A program made the translations under genes and the position numbers. Below, in pieces: positions 6,128-7,362 of a stretch of DNA of 7,362 bases. The stretch lies in contig JAJQIE010000144.1 in assembly GCA_021199395.1 (NCBI GenBank), forward strand, positions 1 through 7,362. Direction: 5' to 3'. The notes beneath the pieces were generated by a model that was not told the DNA's origin, searched no databases, and worked only from the letters and a program-made list of their open reading frames with translations. Each line of letters starts with the position of its first letter. Position 1 is the first letter of the stretch. The stretch is from Lachnospiraceae bacterium (GTDB lineage Bacteria; Bacillota; Clostridia; Lachnospirales; Lachnospiraceae).

Positions 6128-6153
6128 ATTGTTCCAAAATTCCTTGGAATAAT
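6128..6153. promoter_or_regulatory. Operator-like inverted repeat upstream of the NEW3-ABC operon
   Basis: ATTGTTCCAA (6128-6137) and TTGGAATAAT (6144-6153) are inverted repeats of 10 bp with one wobble mismatch around a 6-base spacer. The site is 35 to 60 bases upstream of the NEW3 start codon, where a repressor operator or a leader hairpin would be expected. The regulator is not identifiable from this window. Confidence 0.45.
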
Positions 6154-6261
6154 CTCTAATTCCTGTTCATTTTAAGGGGTATCTGTGTCTGTGTTTTGAA
6201 GGGTTTGTGTTGTAGGAATGTCAGAATTGTGAAGATTGTGTGGAGGGGTTTCAATAGCAAA

Positions 6262-6316
6262 AGCGCAGGCACAGCAAGGCGCTAAACGTTCCTGCACGCC
6301 AGTGGCACGCGTTTAG
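6262..6316. repeat. Palindromic segment in the divergent intergenic region
   Basis: Several inverted repeats overlap here. AGCGC (6262-6266) pairs with GCGCT (6279-6283). CTAAACG (6282-6288) pairs perfectly with CGTTTAG (6310-6316). GCAGG (6265-6269) pairs with CCTGC (6291-6295) as an alternative to the first, and TGCAC/GTGGCA forms an inner bulged stem (6293-6307). The mutually exclusive pairings would allow two folds if transcribed. No T run follows directly. It may be a dispersed intergenic repeat or a leader structure; neither can be decided here. Confidence 0.4.
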
Positions 6317-6391
6317 GACTGATCGGACCATTGAGGCTTTTTGCGGTGTGCTGCCGGTGAAACAGGTAAGCTATTATATGAAAGTGAAGCG

Positions 6392-6464
6392 AAAAATGTG
6401 TGTTTTCATGCCTGATCTTGCAAAAAAATGTGCAGTATTTGTTTTATAAATCCAGAAAAATGTG
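6392..6464 (+). repeat. Three direct repeats AAAAATGTG at exact 32-bp spacing
   Basis: AAAAATGTG occurs at 6392-6400, 6424-6432 and 6456-6464, so successive starts are exactly 32 bp apart, about three helical turns. The sequences between the copies are unrelated, so this is not a simple tandem duplication. The last copy supplies the TG of the extended -10 promoter of the downstream ATPase gene. The layout suggests binding sites on one face of the DNA for a regulator of that promoter, or A-tract bends in phase. Confidence 0.6.
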
Positions 6465-6471
6465 TTATACT
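6463..6471 (+). promoter_or_regulatory. Extended -10 promoter of the AAA/DUF4143 gene
   Basis: TGTTATACT (6463-6471) matches the extended -10 pattern TG-n-TATAAT at all but one position. No good -35 lies 17 bp upstream, which is tolerated in extended -10 promoters. Transcription would start near 6478, leaving a leader of about 27 nt before the TTG start codon. This placement argues against the in-frame ATG at 6460 as the start, because it would lie upstream of the transcription start. Confidence 0.55.
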
Positions 6472-6504
6472 GCTATCAGCTACCCAGAAAGGTTGGTGAT
6501 CTGT

Positions 6505-7362
6505 TTGAAACGAAATGCCCTTCAAGACTTAATAAGCTGGAAAACCAGCGATGACCGTAAGCCGATGGTGTTAAAAGGCGCGCGCCAGGTCGGCAAAACA
6601 TGGCTCATGAAAGAATTTGGTAACTCCTGCTACGAAAGCTATGTTTATTTTAACTTCGACGAAGAGGATGAGTTAAAATCCATATTTGAAACAAATAAAA
6701 ATCCTCATAGAATCATAGAACTGCTCTCCATGATTGTCGGTCAGAAAATTCTTCCGGGTAAAACACTGATCATATTCGATGAGATACAGGAATGTCCGGA
6801 AGCACTGAATACACTCAAATATTTTAAAGAAAAAGCAAATAACTATCACGTCATTGCTGCCGGCAGCCTGCTTGGCACGCTGCTTGCACAACCGAAATCT
6901 TATCCGGTGGGCATGATAAATCTGCTTGAGCTTTACCCACTTGCTTTTGACGAGTTCCTTGAAGCGGTTGACCCGGTACTTTATGACTATTACCGCGGCA
7001 TTAAAAAAGATCAGACGATCGAGGATATTTTTCATAACCGTCTGCTTGAAATGTACAATAACTATCTCATCATCGGCGGCATGCCCGAATGTGTCGCCTC
7101 ATGGAGCAAATACAGGGATCCGGCAAAAATCAATCAGATACAGCGGGAGCTTATCGCGGTCTATGAGAATGACTTTTCCAAGCATAATGGCAAAATCAAC
7201 AGTGGGCGCATTCTCATGGTCTTCCGCAGCATAGTAACGCAGCTTGCCAAACCCAATGAAAAATTCATGTACGGTGCGGTCCGAGAAGGAGGCAGGGCAC
7301 GTGATTTTGAGGAAGCCATCGAGTGGCTTGTCTCAGCCGGTATGCTTAACCGCGTCTATAAT
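6505..7362 (+). CDS. AAA-family ATPase with DUF4143-type C-terminus (3' end outside window)
   Basis: The first 286 residues of a P-loop ATPase of the AAA_14/DUF4143 family, which is abundant and often multi-copy in gut Clostridia and archaea and has no established function. Walker A GARQVGKT is at 25-32, Walker B LIIFDE at 88-93, and the sensor-like AAGSLLG at 118-124. LLELYPLAFDEFL (140-152) is a family hallmark. Residues from about 170 on begin the helical, winged-helix-like DUF4143 region. The proposed start is TTG 6505, giving Met-Lys-Arg next to the usual N-terminal Leu-x-x-Trp-Lys helix. AGAAAGG lies 12 bases upstream, a little far. In-frame GTG 6496 is an alternative, and ATG 6460 would overlap the promoter. 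The frame runs off the window edge with no stop. It is divergent from the NEW3-ABC operon, so a shared function is not implied. Confidence 0.85.
   Translation, partial: MKRNALQDLISWKTSDDRKPMVLKGARQVGKTWLMKEFGNSCYESYVYFNFDEEDELKSIFETNKNPHRIIELLSMIVGQKILPGKTLIIFDEIQECPEALNTLKYFKEKANNYHVIAAGSLLGTLLAQPKSYPVGMINLLELYPLAFDEFLEAVDPVLYDYYRGIKKDQTIEDIFHNRLLEMYNNYLIIGGMPECVASWSKYRDPAKINQIQRELIAVYENDFSKHNGKINSGRILMVFRSIVTQLAKPNEKFMYGAVREGGRARDFEEAIEWLVSAGMLNRVYN

Larger units (their letters stand above)
6094..6504. other. Divergent regulatory region between the NEW3-ABC operon and the AAA ATPase gene
   Basis: These 411 bases separate two divergently transcribed units and hold no supportable gene. They contain the NEW3 ribosome binding site, an operator-like inverted repeat (6128-6153), an 80-base nearly C-free tract (6171-6250), a palindromic segment (6262-6316), three 32-bp spaced direct repeats (6392-6464) and the ATPase promoter (6463-6471). 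A promoter for the NEW3 operon is not obvious. TAAAAT on the minus strand (6174-6169) is a possible -10 box, but it lacks a good -35 at the right spacing. Confidence 0.6.

Noticed and set aside
6673..7035. Minus-strand 120-codon frame inside the AAA ATPase region
   Set aside because: Antisense to the clear Walker A/B ATPase frame, with no recognisable content.

Overview
The window looks like chromosomal DNA from a gut-type Clostridia, most likely Lachnospiraceae. The grounds are moderate GC, strong AGGAGG-type ribosome binding sites, and families common in that group: DUF975 membrane protein, DUF1540 Cys-rich protein, an ABC-2 cassette with a NEW3-domain surface protein, and an AAA/DUF4143 ATPase. 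This assignment is inference from gene content and style, not from a marker gene.

Layout. Bases 2-894 (+) hold the Asp/Gly/Asn-rich C-terminal tail of a gene that begins outside the window, then a DUF975-type integral membrane protein whose start codon overlaps the tail's stop codon. Converging on it is a ThiF/E1-like tRNA t6A dehydratase, TcdA (911-1666, -), with its own clear sigma-A promoter. Behind that is a terminated single gene for a two-domain DUF1540 protein (1824-2144, -). Bases 2145-2835 appear non-coding and contain a compact palindrome-rich element (about 2260-2444) and several hairpins, including the terminator of the next operon.

Bases 2836-6093 (-) form a three-gene operon transcribed in the order NEW3 surface protein, ABC ATPase, ABC-2 permease. 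The first two genes are 2 nt apart and the last two overlap by about 74 nt. The likely picture is a membrane exporter or envelope-remodelling machine: cytoplasmic NBD, six-helix permease, and a tail-anchored extracytoplasmic protein with three immunoglobulin-like NEW3 repeats. The substrate cannot be read from the sequence.

Bases 6094-6504 are a divergent regulatory region. They hold a 26-bp operator-like inverted repeat near the NEW3 gene, an 80-nt stretch almost free of C, a palindromic segment, and three copies of AAAAATGTG spaced exactly 32 bp apart that run into an extended -10 promoter. That promoter drives an AAA/DUF4143 ATPase (6505 onward, +), cut by the window edge. The most noteworthy non-standard signals are the 32-bp phased repeats and the palindrome-rich element at 2260-2444.
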